Source: Aeromicrobium erythreum | Lineage (GTDB): Bacteria; Actinomycetota; Actinomycetes; Propionibacteriales; Nocardioidaceae | Length of the DNA: 64,000 nucleotides | NCBI RefSeq assembly: GCF_001509405.1 | Contig: NZ_CP011502.1 | Span: 806,001 to 870,000, forward strand | Direction: 5' to 3' | Part shown: positions 39,100 to 48,187 of the stretch, one piece after another | Numbering within the stretch: position 1 is the first letter of the stretch | How the letters are laid out: the number at the start of each line of letters is the position of its first letter | Notes under the pieces: generated by a model | Database searches by the model: none | What the model was told of the DNA's origin: nothing | The model's input: the letters and a program-made list of their open reading frames with translations, nothing else | Program-made: the position numbers and the translations under genes

Positions 39100-39987
39100 T
39101 CAGTACGCCGACCCACCCGCAAGCGAGACGGCGCCGACGGGGTGCCAGACGGTCTTGGTCTCGAGGAAGGCGCGGAGGCGGGCGGTGCCGGGGACGGCGG
39201 TGAAGTCGGGCTCGCGACGGGGGGAGTGGACGCGCTTCACCGTGTCGGCGGCCGCACGCTCCAGGGCGACGCGCTGGTCGGCAGGCACGCCGGTGAGGTC
39301 GAGGCCGTTGACGTCGCCGTGGCTGGCGAGCCACGGCATGATCTCGGCCTGGTCGCCGGTGAGCAGGTTGACGACGCCCGCGGGCACGTCGCTCGTCGCC
39401 AGCACCTCCGCGAACGTCACCGCGACCGTCGGGTCGGCCTGCGACGCGACGACGACCGCGGTGTTGCCGCCGGCCAGCACGGGCAGCACGGCGCTCACCA
39501 GGGGCAGCAGCGGCGACGCCGACGACGCGGCCACCGCGACGACGCCCGTGGGCTCCGGCGCGGAGTAGCTGAAGTAGGGGCCCGACACAGCGTTCGCGCC
39601 ACCGAAGACGGCCGACAGCTTGTCGGTCCAGCCGGCGTAGTGCACGACCCGGTCCACCGCCGCGTCGACCTCGGCGCGCGCCTCGGCCGGCTTCACGCCC
39701 CGGCTCTGCACGATGAGGTCGGCCAGCTCGGCCCGACGGGCCTCCAGCATCTCCGCCACGCGGTACAGGACCTGCCCGCGGTTGTAGGGGGTGGCGCCGG
39801 CCCACTTCGCCAGGCCCGACCGGGCGGCGACGACGGCGTTGCGGGCGTCCTTGCGGGAGGCGAGCGCGGCGTTGGCCATGAGCGAACCCTTCGTGTCGTG
39901 CACCTGGTAGGTACGACCGGACTCCGAGCGCGGGAAGGCGCCGCCGAGGTAGAGCTTGTAGGTCTTCGCGACCGTCAGACGTGCCAT
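39100..39987 (-). CDS. Aldehyde dehydrogenase-like protein lacking the catalytic domain
   Basis: A 295-residue protein resembling the N-terminal NAD-binding part of aldehyde dehydrogenases (GATPYNRGQVLYRVAEMLEARR, GPYFSYSAPEPTGVVAVAAS, VLPVLAGGNTAVVVAS). It contains no cysteine at all, so the catalytic Cys is missing, and the usual PWNFP and KPAE motifs are replaced. Full enzymes are about 480 residues. The start overlaps the stop of the complete ALDH by one base, so they are co-translated, which argues for a conserved partner or pseudoenzyme role rather than decay. The C-terminus ends cleanly at TAC-TGA. Confidence 0.85.
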   Translation of the reverse strand: MARLTVAKTYKLYLGGAFPRSESGRTYQVHDTKGSLMANAALASRKDARNAVVAARSGLAKWAGATPYNRGQVLYRVAEMLEARRAELADLIVQSRGVKPAEARAEVDAAVDRVVHYAGWTDKLSAVFGGANAVSGPYFSYSAPEPTGVVAVAASSASPLLPLVSAVLPVLAGGNTAVVVASQADPTVAVTFAEVLATSDVPAGVVNLLTGDQAEIMPWLASHGDVNGLDLTGVPADQRVALERAAADTVKRVHSPRREPDFTAVPGTARLRAFLETKTVWHPVGAVSLAGGSAY

Positions 39988-41435
39988 CAGAGCGCTCCCT
40001 CGTCGTCGGTGTCGAGGTAGGCGGCCATGCCGGCCGTCCCGCCCTCGCGGCCGAAGCCGGACTCGCCGTAGCCGCCGAAGGAGGCGGTCGGGTCGAACTT
40101 GTTGAACGTGTTGTCCCAGACGACACCGGCCTTGAGGCCGGCGGCCATGCCCATCGCGCGCGACCCCTTCTCGGTCCACACGCCGGCCGACAGGCCGTAG
40201 GGGGTGTTGTTGGCCTTCGCGAGCGCCTCCTCGGGCGTCCGGAAGGTCAGGGTGGTCAGCACGGGGCCGAAGATTTCCTCGCGGGCCACCCGCATCGACG
40301 CGGTCGCGTCGGTGAACACGGTCGGGGCGACGAACCAGCCGCGCTCCGGCAGGGCGCAGCTGCTGGTCCAGACGCCGGCGCCCTCCTCGGCCCCGACCTC
40401 GACCAGGCCGGTGACCTTGTCGTACTGCATCTGGCTGTTCAGGGCGCCGACGTCGGTGTTCTTGTCGAGCGGCTCGCCCACGCGCAGCGTCTCCACGCGC
40501 CGCTTCAGCTTCTCGAGGAACTCCTCGGCGACCGACTCCTGCACGAGCAGGCGCGAGCCGGCGCAGCAGACCTGGCCCTGGTTGAAGAAGATGCCCGACA
40601 CGATGCCCTCGACGGCCTGGTCGATCGCCGCGTCGGCGAACACGATGTTCGCGCCCTTGCCCCCCAGCTCGAGGGTCAGCTTCTTGCCGGTGCCGGCGAG
40701 CTCGGACTGGATGCGCTTGCCCACGGGCGTGGAGCCCGTGAACGCGACCTTGTCGACGCCGGCGTGGTTGACGATGGCGGAACCGACGTCGCCGGCCCCC
40801 GGGAGGATGTTGACGACACCGGGCGGCAGGTCGGCGTCGGCGAGGATCTCGGCCAGGATCAGCGCGGTGACCGGCGTGGTCTCCGCGGGCTTGAGCACGA
40901 CGGTGTTGCCGGCGGCCAGCGCCGGTGCGATCTTCCACGCGGCCATGAGCAGCGGGAAGTTCCACGGGATGACCTGCCCGGCCACGCCGAGCGGACGCGG
41001 CGCGGGACCGAGGCCCAGGTGGCCGAGCTTGTCGGCCCAGCCGGCGTGGTGGAAGAAGTGCTGCGCCGCGGTGGGCACGTCGAAGTCGCGGGTCTCGCGG
41101 ATCGGCTTGCCGTTGTCGAGGGTCTCGGCGACGGCCAGCTCGCGGGAGCGCTCCGCGATCGCGCGGGCGATGCGGAACAGGTACTTGCCGCGCTCGGCGC
41201 CGCCCATGCGCGACCACGGGCCGTCGTAGGCGCGGCGGGCTGCGGCGACCGCCCGGTCGACGTCGGCCGCGGACGCGGTGCTGACGGTGGTGAGGGTCTC
41301 GCCGGTCGCCGGGTTGACGGAGGTCAGGTCGTCGCCGCCGCCGTCGACGAACGCGCCGTCGAGGAAGAGCTGGTACCGCGGCTTGATCGCGGCGATCGCC
41401 GCCGACTCCAGGGCCGGTGCGTAGGTGAGGTCCAT
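39987..41435 (-). CDS. Aldehyde dehydrogenase
   Basis: A 482-residue NAD(P)-dependent aldehyde dehydrogenase. Catalytic Asn in VIPWNFPLLMAAWK, NAD-binding FTGSTPVGKRI, general-base Glu in LELGGKGANIV and nucleophile Cys in FFNQGQVCCAGSR are all present. Placed after deoC, it probably oxidises the acetaldehyde released from deoxyribose-5-phosphate; that is an inference from context. ATG 41435 follows AAGGACCC. The gap to deoC is 33 bp. Confidence 0.93.
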   Translation of the reverse strand: MDLTYAPALESAAIAAIKPRYQLFLDGAFVDGGGDDLTSVNPATGETLTTVSTASAADVDRAVAAARRAYDGPWSRMGGAERGKYLFRIARAIAERSRELAVAETLDNGKPIRETRDFDVPTAAQHFFHHAGWADKLGHLGLGPAPRPLGVAGQVIPWNFPLLMAAWKIAPALAAGNTVVLKPAETTPVTALILAEILADADLPPGVVNILPGAGDVGSAIVNHAGVDKVAFTGSTPVGKRIQSELAGTGKKLTLELGGKGANIVFADAAIDQAVEGIVSGIFFNQGQVCCAGSRLLVQESVAEEFLEKLKRRVETLRVGEPLDKNTDVGALNSQMQYDKVTGLVEVGAEEGAGVWTSSCALPERGWFVAPTVFTDATASMRVAREEIFGPVLTTLTFRTPEEALAKANNTPYGLSAGVWTEKGSRAMGMAAGLKAGVVWDNTFNKFDPTASFGGYGESGFGREGGTAGMAAYLDTDDEGAL

Positions 41436-41468
41436 GGGTGGGTCCTTCGGTGGTGTCGGTCGACGGGG

Positions 41469-42443
41469 TCAGTCGACGCTGACGTAGCGGGGGCCGCTGT
41501 AGTGGCCCTGGGTCTGGGTACGACGCTGCAGCAGAAGGTCGTTGACGACGCCCGAGGCGCCGAAGCGGAACCAGTGCGGGTCGAGCCACTGCGGCCCGGC
41601 GACCTCGTGCACGGCGACGAGGTAGGCGATGGCGTCCTTCGTGGTGCGGATGCCGCCGGCGGGCTTCACCGCACGCTGCACGCCGGTGAGGTCGAAGAGG
41701 TCTCGCACGGCCTGCAGCATCACGTGGGTGACGGGCAGCGTGGCGGCCGGCGCGATCTTCCCGGTGGAGGTCTTGATGAAGTCGCCACCGGCCAGCAGCG
41801 CGAGCCACGACGCACGTCGCACGTGGTCGTAGGTGGCGAGCTCGCCGGTCTCGAGGATCACCTTGAGCCGGGCGTCCCCGCAGGCCGCCTTCACGGCCTC
41901 GACCTGTCCGAACACGGTGGAGTAGTCGCCGGCGAGGAACGCGCCGCGGTCGATCACCATGTCGACCTCGTCGGCACCGGCCTCGACGGCGAGGCGGGTG
42001 TCGGCGAGCTTGACCTCGAGCGACGAGCGACCAGCGGGGAACGCCGTGGCCACCGACGCGACCTTGACGCCCGTGCCGGCCACGGCCTCGGCGGCGACGG
42101 CCACCATGTCGGGGTAGACGCAGACGGCCGCGGTCGACGGCGTGCCCGCCACCTCCCGGTCGGGCTGGACGGCCTTGCGGCAGAGGTTGCGCACCTTGCC
42201 GGGGGTGTCGGCGCCCTCGAGCGTCGTCAGGTCGACCATCGAGATGGCCAGGTCGATGAGGGCGCGCTTGGTGTCCTTCTTGATCGAGCGGGTCGCGAGC
42301 TGGGCCGCGCGGGCCTCGACGCCGACGGGGTCGACGGCCGGCAGCCCCTCGAGGAAGGCGCGGAGCGCGGTGTTGTCGGTGCCGCCGAGGCCCACGGCGG
42401 CACGGATCGCGGCAGCGTCGGGCGTGCCGGACGGGGTGGTCAT
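41469..42443 (-). CDS. deoC: Deoxyribose-phosphate aldolase
   Basis: A 324-residue class I aldolase splitting 2-deoxyribose-5-phosphate into acetaldehyde and glyceraldehyde-3-phosphate. The Schiff-base lysine lies in GGDFIKTSTGK and the second active-site lysine in AVKPAGGIRTTKDA; EVDMVIDRG is the substrate-binding strand. It is longer than the 220-250-residue bacterial form, like other actinobacterial and eukaryote-type DeoC proteins. ATG 42443 follows GGAGGAC. First gene of the deoC-ALDH-ALDH-like operon. Confidence 0.95.
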   Translation of the reverse strand: MTTPSGTPDAAAIRAAVGLGGTDNTALRAFLEGLPAVDPVGVEARAAQLATRSIKKDTKRALIDLAISMVDLTTLEGADTPGKVRNLCRKAVQPDREVAGTPSTAAVCVYPDMVAVAAEAVAGTGVKVASVATAFPAGRSSLEVKLADTRLAVEAGADEVDMVIDRGAFLAGDYSTVFGQVEAVKAACGDARLKVILETGELATYDHVRRASWLALLAGGDFIKTSTGKIAPAATLPVTHVMLQAVRDLFDLTGVQRAVKPAGGIRTTKDAIAYLVAVHEVAGPQWLDPHWFRFGASGVVNDLLLQRRTQTQGHYSGPRYVSVD

Positions 42444-42497
42444 GAAGTCCTCCGGATGAGACGGTGACGACGCGGGGTGAGGTCGTCAGGGGGCGCG

Positions 42498-42531
42498 GGG
42501 GTGGCCGCAGACCCATGAAGTCTGCCACCCC
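42498..42531. promoter_or_regulatory. Dyad between deoC and add
   Basis: GGGGTGG (42498-42504) with CCACCCC (42525-42531), and CAGAC (42508-42512) with GTCTG (42520-42524) form a 12-bp interrupted dyad midway between the divergent deoC and add starts. It may be an operator controlling both nucleoside genes or an RNA hairpin. Confidence 0.45.
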
Positions 42532-42616
42532 GGGCGTGGCGTGGTCACGTCTCCGCCACCGCCATCACCGTTGAGGTCCTCCCGGGGCGCTCCCGGGCAC
42601 GTGCCACGATGTGCGC

Positions 42617-43696
42617 GTGAGCCTGACCGCCGACCAGATCCGCCGCGCCCCGAAGGTGGCGCTCCACGAGCACCTCGACGGTGGCGTCCGCCCGTCGACC
42701 GTCGCCGAGATCGCGCAGGAGGTCGGGCACCCACTGCCCGCCCCGCCGGACCAGCTGGGGATGTGGTTCGCCGACGCCGCCAGCTCCGGATCGCTGCCGC
42801 GGTACCTGGAGACGTTCGAGCACACGGTCGCGGTCATGCAGCGTCCGCAGGACCTCGCCCGCGTGGCCCGCGAGTCGGTGCTGGACCTGGCCGCCGACGG
42901 TGTCGTCTACGCCGAGCTGCGGTGGGCGCCCGAGCAGCACCTGCAGGGTGGCCTGACGCTCGCCGAGACGGTCGAGGCCGTGCAGGCGGGCATCGACGAG
43001 GGCCGCGCCGAGGCGGCCGCCGAGGGCACGCCGATCGTCGTCGGCCAGCTGCTCACGGCGATGCGGCACGCGCAGCACGGCCTGGAGATCGCCGAGCTCG
43101 TCGTCGAGTACCGGGACCGGGGCGTCTGCGGCTTCGACATCGCCGGCGCCGAGGACGGCTTCCCGCCGATCCTGCACCTCGAGGCGTTCGAGTACCTACG
43201 TCGCGAGAACGCCCACTTCACCATCCACGCCGGCGAGGCGTTCGGCCTGCCGTCCATCTGGCAGGCCATCCAGCGCTGCGGTGCCGACCGCCTGGGCCAC
43301 GGCGTCCGGATCATCGACGACATCGACCTCGCGGCCGAGGGCGGACCCCGGCTGGGCCTGCTCGCCGCCTACGTGCGCGACCGGCGCATCCCGCTGGAGA
43401 TGTGCCCCTCCTCGAACCTCCAGACGTCGGCCGTCCCGGGCATGCGCTCCATCGCCGACCACCCGATCGGCCTGCTCAAGGAGCTCGGGTTCCGCGTGAC
43501 GGTCAACTGCGACAACCGGCTGATGAGCGGCACCTCGATGAGCCGGGAGATGCAGCTGCTCGTCGACGCCTTCGGCTACGGCGCCGACGACCTGCGCTGG
43601 TTCACGGTCAACGCCATGAAGAGCGCGTTCCTGCCGTTCGACGAGCGCCTCGCGCTGATCGACGACGTCATCAAGCCGCGCTACGCGGCCCTCTAG
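42617..43696 (+). CDS. add: Adenosine deaminase
   Basis: A 359-residue Zn hydrolase deaminating (deoxy)adenosine to (deoxy)inosine. Zn ligands are in HEHLDGG (His18, His20), IHAGEAFG and the Asp of [10 protein letters not shown]; the catalytic His is in RLGHGVRI. There is no ribosome site; CACGAT 6 nt before GTG 42617 supports this leaderless start over an in-frame GTG at 42611. It is divergent from deoC. Confidence 0.94.
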   Translation: MSLTADQIRRAPKVALHEHLDGGVRPSTVAEIAQEVGHPLPAPPDQLGMWFADAASSGSLPRYLETFEHTVAVMQRPQDLARVARESVLDLAADGVVYAELRWAPEQHLQGGLTLAETVEAVQAGIDEGRAEAAAEGTPIVVGQLLTAMRHAQHGLEIAELVVEYRDRGVCGFDIAGAEDGFPPILHLEAFEYLRRENAHFTIHAGEAFGLPSIWQAIQRCGADRLGHGVRIIDDIDLAAEGGPRLGLLAAYVRDRRIPLEMCPSSNLQTSAVPGMRSIADHPIGLLKELGFRVTVNCDNRLMSGTSMSREMQLLVDAFGYGADDLRWFTVNAMKSAFLPFDERLALIDDVIKPRYAAL

Positions 43697-43711
43697 GTCG
43701 GGCTCGCGGAC

Positions 43712-44128
43712 TCAGGAGCAGGCCGACTCGACGCGACGGACGGCACGGGTGACGACGTCGTCCTCACCACCGTCCAGAGGCTGGTAGGCCGCGGGGTCGT
43801 CGAGGTAGTCGATGATCTGGCCGACCGGGTCCTTCAGGTGTCGCGGGCCCGACAGCACGACGCGGAACATCTCGTCCTGCAGTGGGCCGCGGTCGACCGC
43901 AGGCCCGTCCGCAGCCGCGAGCGCGCGAGCCACGAGTCCGTCGTCGCCGACCAGTGCGGGGCACGGGTCCGACGGGTCGAGGCTCGGGGGAGCGGCAGTG
44001 GCGCTCGGTGAGGCCGACGCGTCGGCGAGCGCGCTGTCGCCCGACCCGCCGCACGCGGCGAGCAAGGCGAGGCTGACCGCGGCGAGCACTGCGAGGGGCA
44101 CGCGGTCCCGGGACGTCGTGCGAGTCAT
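43712..44128 (-). CDS. Hypothetical lipoprotein
   Basis: A 138-residue secreted lipoprotein: signal peptide with lipobox ALLAAC (Cys26), then a Ser/Ala/Pro-rich linker and a small domain with two further Cys (DPCPALVG and RRVESAC) that may form a disulfide. No family recognised. ATG 44128 has TAGCGT 6 nt upstream. It is convergent with add. Confidence 0.8.
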   Translation of the reverse strand: MTRTTSRDRVPLAVLAAVSLALLAACGGSGDSALADASASPSATAAPPSLDPSDPCPALVGDDGLVARALAAADGPAVDRGPLQDEMFRVVLSGPRHLKDPVGQIIDYLDDPAAYQPLDGGEDDVVTRAVRRVESACS

Positions 44129-44192
44129 GGCGGCACGCTAGCGCGCAGCCGCGCTGCTCACCAGGGACCGCGTCGGGCCCGACGTCCTCGGA

Positions 44193-44786
44193 TCATCTCG
44201 TGGACGGGCGACGCAGCGCCCGCCGCGCCTGGCGCGGGGTCATCGGCGTGCAGCCGGCGGCCACCGCCTCGGCGACGACCCGGTCGTCGTCGTTCTTCAG
44301 CCGCCAGCCGCGTCGCACCAGCACCCACGGGCTCTTGCGCCCCTCGCGCAGGTCGCGCGCGAGGCGGAGCCCGAACGTGACGAGGCGGTGCCGGCGCAGG
44401 CAGATCGCCTGGTCCAGGAGGCCCGCGTCGCGGCACGCCGCCACGACGACCGGCGCGAACAGGCCCTCGGCGATGAAGCGGTCGCCGACCTGCAGGTGCT
44501 GCGTGCCGGTCCGTCGGCTCGCAGCGATGTCGTACACCGGCACGTCGGCCTCGCCGGCGGCGCACAGCTCCGCGATCGACCCGACCGCGGCCACCGCGTC
44601 CCAGGAGGCGGGATCGTCCCAGTCGGGGATGCCCAGGCTCGAACGAGGCAGGTGGGGGTCGTCGCCGTCGCGGTAGAAGTCGTCGAGGCGCAGCACCGAC
44701 CAGCCGAGCACCTCGGCGAGGTGGGACTTGCCGACCCCCGACGGGCCCGCCACCACCACGACCCGGACGCCCCGACGCTCACGCAC
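44193..44786 (-). CDS. Uridine kinase-like P-loop protein
   Basis: A 197-residue ATP-binding protein with Walker A AGPSGVGKSHL (13-23) and the sequence RLDDFYRDGDD, which matches the uridine kinase/phosphoribulokinase family. GTG 44786 is preferred because TAGGAT lies 7 nt upstream; a GTG at 44792 would leave only one base. In this region it could phosphorylate salvaged uridine or cytidine, but actinobacterial members are not well characterised. Confidence 0.8.
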   Translation of the reverse strand: MRERRGVRVVVVAGPSGVGKSHLAEVLGWSVLRLDDFYRDGDDPHLPRSSLGIPDWDDPASWDAVAAVGSIAELCAAGEADVPVYDIAASRRTGTQHLQVGDRFIAEGLFAPVVVAACRDAGLLDQAICLRRHRLVTFGLRLARDLREGRKSPWVLVRRGWRLKNDDDRVVAEAVAAGCTPMTPRQARRALRRPSTR

Positions 44787-44812
44787 GGCCACGATCCTAG
44801 GCCCGCGCTCCC

Positions 44813-44868
44813 GTTACCTGATCGTTACCCGGCGACCCATTGACGCGGGCCAGGGCGTCGGGTGTGAT
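44813..44868 (+). promoter_or_regulatory. Promoter with PHO-box-like direct repeats for the exoenzyme pair
   Basis: GTTACCTGATC (44813) and GTTACCCGGCG (44824) repeat at exactly 11 nt, followed in register by a weaker ACCCATTGACG (44835). PhoP boxes of Streptomyces are 11-nt direct repeats of similar GTTCACC sequence. TTGACG (44840-44845) and TGTGAT (44863-44868) form a -35/-10 pair with 17-nt spacing, the third repeat overlapping the -35 box as in Pho-activated promoters. The message leader would be about 180 nt. Confidence 0.55.
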
Positions 44869-45056
44869 GCCTCCATTGGTCCGGCGCCGAACGGTGCGGG
44901 GGGACCGACGGCACCGTGACGGACCGCGACCGCGAGAGGCGGTCGTCGGCCCTGTCCCGACGCCCGCGGTTCACCCGGACGTCGTCTCGACGGCCCCGCG
45001 GGGACGCCTCGACCTCCTCAGATAGGCCTGCCCGTCCGAACGTCGAAGGAATCCCT

Positions 45057-48000
45057 GTGAAGAACGTCCTGCGCTGCGCCGCCGCCACCCTCGCGGCGGT
45101 CACCGCCGCCTCGGTGCTCGGCGCCGTCCCGGCCTCCGCGGCCGACCCCGTCACCATCCAGGTGCTCGACATCAACGACTTCCACGGTCGCCTCGACGCC
45201 AACACGGTCAAGTTCGCCGGCACGGTCGAGCAGCTCAGGGCGCAGGGGGGCGAGGACAACACGCTCTTCATCTCCTCCGGCGACGACATCGGCGCGTCCC
45301 TCTTCCCCTCGCAGGTGCAGCAGGACGGGCCGACCCTCGACGTGCTGAACGCGCTGGACCTGGACACCTCCACGGTCGGCAACCACGAGTTCGACCGCGG
45401 TGCCGCCGACCTCCTCGGCCGTGTGGCGGACCGGTCGGACTTCCCGCACCTCGCGGCCAACGTCATCGACACCTCCACCGGTCGACCGGTGCTCCCGCCG
45501 TCGGCCACCTTCGAGGTCGGCGGCCTCGACGTCGCCGTGGTCGGCGCGGTCACCCAGGAGACCCCGGCCCTCGTGTCGCCCGACGGCATCACCGGGCTGC
45601 GCTTCACCGACCCGGTCGAGGCCGTGAACACCGAGGTCGAGCGCCTCGAGCGCCTGACCGACGCTCCCGACGTCATCGTCGCGAGCTACCACGAGGGTGC
45701 ACAGAACGGCACCACCGCGGGCGGCACCCTCGAGAGCGAGCTCGCCAAGGGCGGCGCCTTCGCCGACATCGTCACCAAGACCGACCCCGACGTCGACGCC
45801 ATCTTCAACGGGCACACCCACCAGACCTACGCGTGGCAGGCGCCGATCCCCGGGCGCTCCGGCACCCGACCGGTGCTCCAGACCGGCAGCTACGGCGAGA
45901 ACGTCGGCCGGGTCCAGCTGACCGTCGACCCCGCGACCGGGGCGGTCACCGGGCACACCCAGGCCAACGTCGCCCGCGTCACCACCGCCAACGAGACGCT
46001 CGTCGCCACCTACCCGCGGGTCGCCGAGGTCGCCCGGATCACCGACGCCGCCCTCGCCAACGCCACAGAGGTCGGGCGTCGCCCGGTCGGTGAGGTGACC
46101 GAGGACATCACCACGGCCGGCTACGCCGACGGTGGTGCGAAGCGCGACGACCGCGCCAACGAGTCCACGCTCGGCAACCTCGTGGCCGAGATGTACCGCT
46201 CCGAGGTGTCCCGGACGGCGGTGGGCCGCGACGTGGACCTCGGCATCGTGAACCCCGGCGGCCTGCGCGACGACCTCGAGTTCGCGGGCACCGGCGGCAC
46301 CAACACCGACGGCGTCGTCACCTTCGGCGAGGCGGTCTCCGTGCTGCCGTTCGCCAACAGCCTGTTCGTCGTCACGCTGGACGGCCGTCAGCTGAAGACG
46401 GTCTTCGAGCAGCAGTGGCAGCGCACCGCCGCCGGTGCCGTGCCCAGCCGTGCCTACCTGCAGCTCGGCACGTCCGACAACGTCCGCTACACCTTCGACG
46501 CCACCCGCCCGGAGGGCGATCGGATCACGTCGCTGTGGGTCGACGGCGAGAAGGTCTCGCCGGAGAAGACCTACGACGTCGCCGTGCCGAGCTTCCTGGC
46601 CTCCGGCGGCGACAACTTCCGCGCCTTCGCGGCCGGCGCGCGTCGTGACACCGGCCTGGCCGACCTCGACGCCTGGACGACCTACCTGTCGAAGAACCAG
46701 CCGGTGTCGCCGTCCTTCGCCCGCCACGCCGTCGAGGTGCGCGGCCTGCAGCAGTCCTACCGCGCCGGCGGCGCGTTCGAGGTCACGCTGCCGCGCCTGG
46801 ACCTGACGTCGTCGGGCAGCCCGGCGAACCGGTCCGTCTCGGCCCGCCTGCTCGACGGCGACCGTGTCGTCGCCAACCTCGGCGCCCGTGCCGTCACCAA
46901 CGGTGCGGCGACGATCGCCGGCCGGCTGCCCAGCAAGGTCGCCGGCGACCTTGTCCTGGAGGTCCGTGCCTCCCGCAGCGGCACGCTCGTCACGGTGCCG
47001 ATCTCGATCAAGGGCGCCACGATCGAGGCGACGGCCTCCACGGTCGCCTTCGGCGACGACGCCACCGTCTCGGTGGCGGTCACCGCCCCGGGCGCCGCGC
47101 CCAGCGGCACGGTGGAGGTCCGTGACGGCGAGACCACGCTCGGCACCGGCACCCTCGACGCCGAGGGTCGCGCCGACGTGAGCATCGACACCGAGCGCAT
47201 CGGTGCCGGCACGCGCGAGCTGACCGTCGTCTACTCCGGCGACACCGACCTGCCCGAGGCCACCGGCACCGTCGCCGTGACGGTCGAGAAGGCCGCCACG
47301 TCCGCCACGGTCGACGTCGAGGAGAACCCGCGCCGCGGCGCCCCCGTCGACCTCACCGTCGACATCACCTCGGCCACCGGCACCCAGCCCACGGGTCAGG
47401 TCCGGGCCGAGCTCGACGGCACGGTCCTCGGCACCGCGACGCTGTCCGGCGGGAAGGCCACCATCGAGGCCGACACGTCCAGCCTGCCGATCGGCACCAC
47501 CACCGTCGAGATCGTCTACGTCGGCGACGACGACCACGCCACGTCGACGACGACGGCCGCCGTCGACCTCGCCAAGGGCGTCGTGAGCCTCGCCGTGACT
47601 CCGCCGACCGCCACGCCCTACGGCACCTCCACCGTGATCGAGCTGAGCAGCGACGACGACGCCCGCGGTCTCGTCTTCGCCTCCACGTCGGACGGCACCG
47701 TCGTCGGCGTCGGCACGATCACCGACGGCTCGGGACGCGTCAGCCTCGACCGGACCGCCCTGCGGCCCGGCGAGCACACGCTCGAGGTGTACTTCAACGG
47801 CAGCGCCGACTTCGAGCCGGTGACCGTCCCGGTCACGGTGACGGTCACCAAGGCGACCTCCGCCACCTCGGCGTCCGTGCGCCCGACGAGCGTCGTCCGC
47901 AACCGCGGCAAGGCCACGGTGGCGGTCACCGTCCGCACCGCCGGCTTCACCGCCGACGGCGGCGCGATCGTGGTGCGCGTCGGTTCGAAGGTCGTCGGTC

Positions 48001-48146
48001 GCGGCGAGCTGCGCGACGGCAAGGCGTCGGTGACCCTGCGTCCGTTCACGAACACCGGCCGCAGGACCCTGACGGTCTCCTACTCCGGCAACGATCTCGC
48101 GAAGCCGTCGACGGGCCGCGCCACGCTCACGGTCCGCTCTCGCTGA
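45057..48146 (+). CDS. Secreted 5'-nucleotidase / metallophosphoesterase with Ig-like repeats
   Basis: A 1029-residue exported enzyme. Sec signal peptide (cleavage near ASA-AD, residue 29); metallophosphoesterase domain (about 32-270) with DINDFHGRLD, SSGDDIG, GNHEFD and NGHTHQ; 5'-nucleotidase C-terminal domain (about 350-540) with NPGGLRDDL and the substrate-stacking region FANSLFVV. From about 575 to the end are several Ig-like domains (Big_5 type: GTVEVRDGETTLGTGTLD, VVYSGD). No LPXTG or membrane anchor. It would release nucleosides and phosphate from nucleotides outside the cell. GTG 45057 with GAAGGA upstream. The nuclease gene follows after 41 bp. Confidence 0.92.
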   Translation: MKNVLRCAAATLAAVTAASVLGAVPASAADPVTIQVLDINDFHGRLDANTVKFAGTVEQLRAQGGEDNTLFISSGDDIGASLFPSQVQQDGPTLDVLNALDLDTSTVGNHEFDRGAADLLGRVADRSDFPHLAANVIDTSTGRPVLPPSATFEVGGLDVAVVGAVTQETPALVSPDGITGLRFTDPVEAVNTEVERLERLTDAPDVIVASYHEGAQNGTTAGGTLESELAKGGAFADIVTKTDPDVDAIFNGHTHQTYAWQAPIPGRSGTRPVLQTGSYGENVGRVQLTVDPATGAVTGHTQANVARVTTANETLVATYPRVAEVARITDAALANATEVGRRPVGEVTEDITTAGYADGGAKRDDRANESTLGNLVAEMYRSEVSRTAVGRDVDLGIVNPGGLRDDLEFAGTGGTNTDGVVTFGEAVSVLPFANSLFVVTLDGRQLKTVFEQQWQRTAAGAVPSRAYLQLGTSDNVRYTFDATRPEGDRITSLWVDGEKVSPEKTYDVAVPSFLASGGDNFRAFAAGARRDTGLADLDAWTTYLSKNQPVSPSFARHAVEVRGLQQSYRAGGAFEVTLPRLDLTSSGSPANRSVSARLLDGDRVVANLGARAVTNGAATIAGRLPSKVAGDLVLEVRASRSGTLVTVPISIKGATIEATASTVAFGDDATVSVAVTAPGAAPSGTVEVRDGETTLGTGTLDAEGRADVSIDTERIGAGTRELTVVYSGDTDLPEATGTVAVTVEKAATSATVDVEENPRRGAPVDLTVDITSATGTQPTGQVRAELDGTVLGTATLSGGKATIEADTSSLPIGTTTVEIVYVGDDDHATSTTTAAVDLAKGVVSLAVTPPTATPYGTSTVIELSSDDDARGLVFASTSDGTVVGVGTITDGSGRVSLDRTALRPGEHTLEVYFNGSADFEPVTVPVTVTVTKATSATSASVRPTSVVRNRGKATVAVTVRTAGFTADGGAIVVRVGSKVVGRGELRDGKASVTLRPFTNTGRRTLTVSYSGNDLAKPSTGRATLTVRSR

Positions 48147-48187
48147 CCGCCGACCGTCGACACCATCCCTCGAACCAGGAGACCCCT

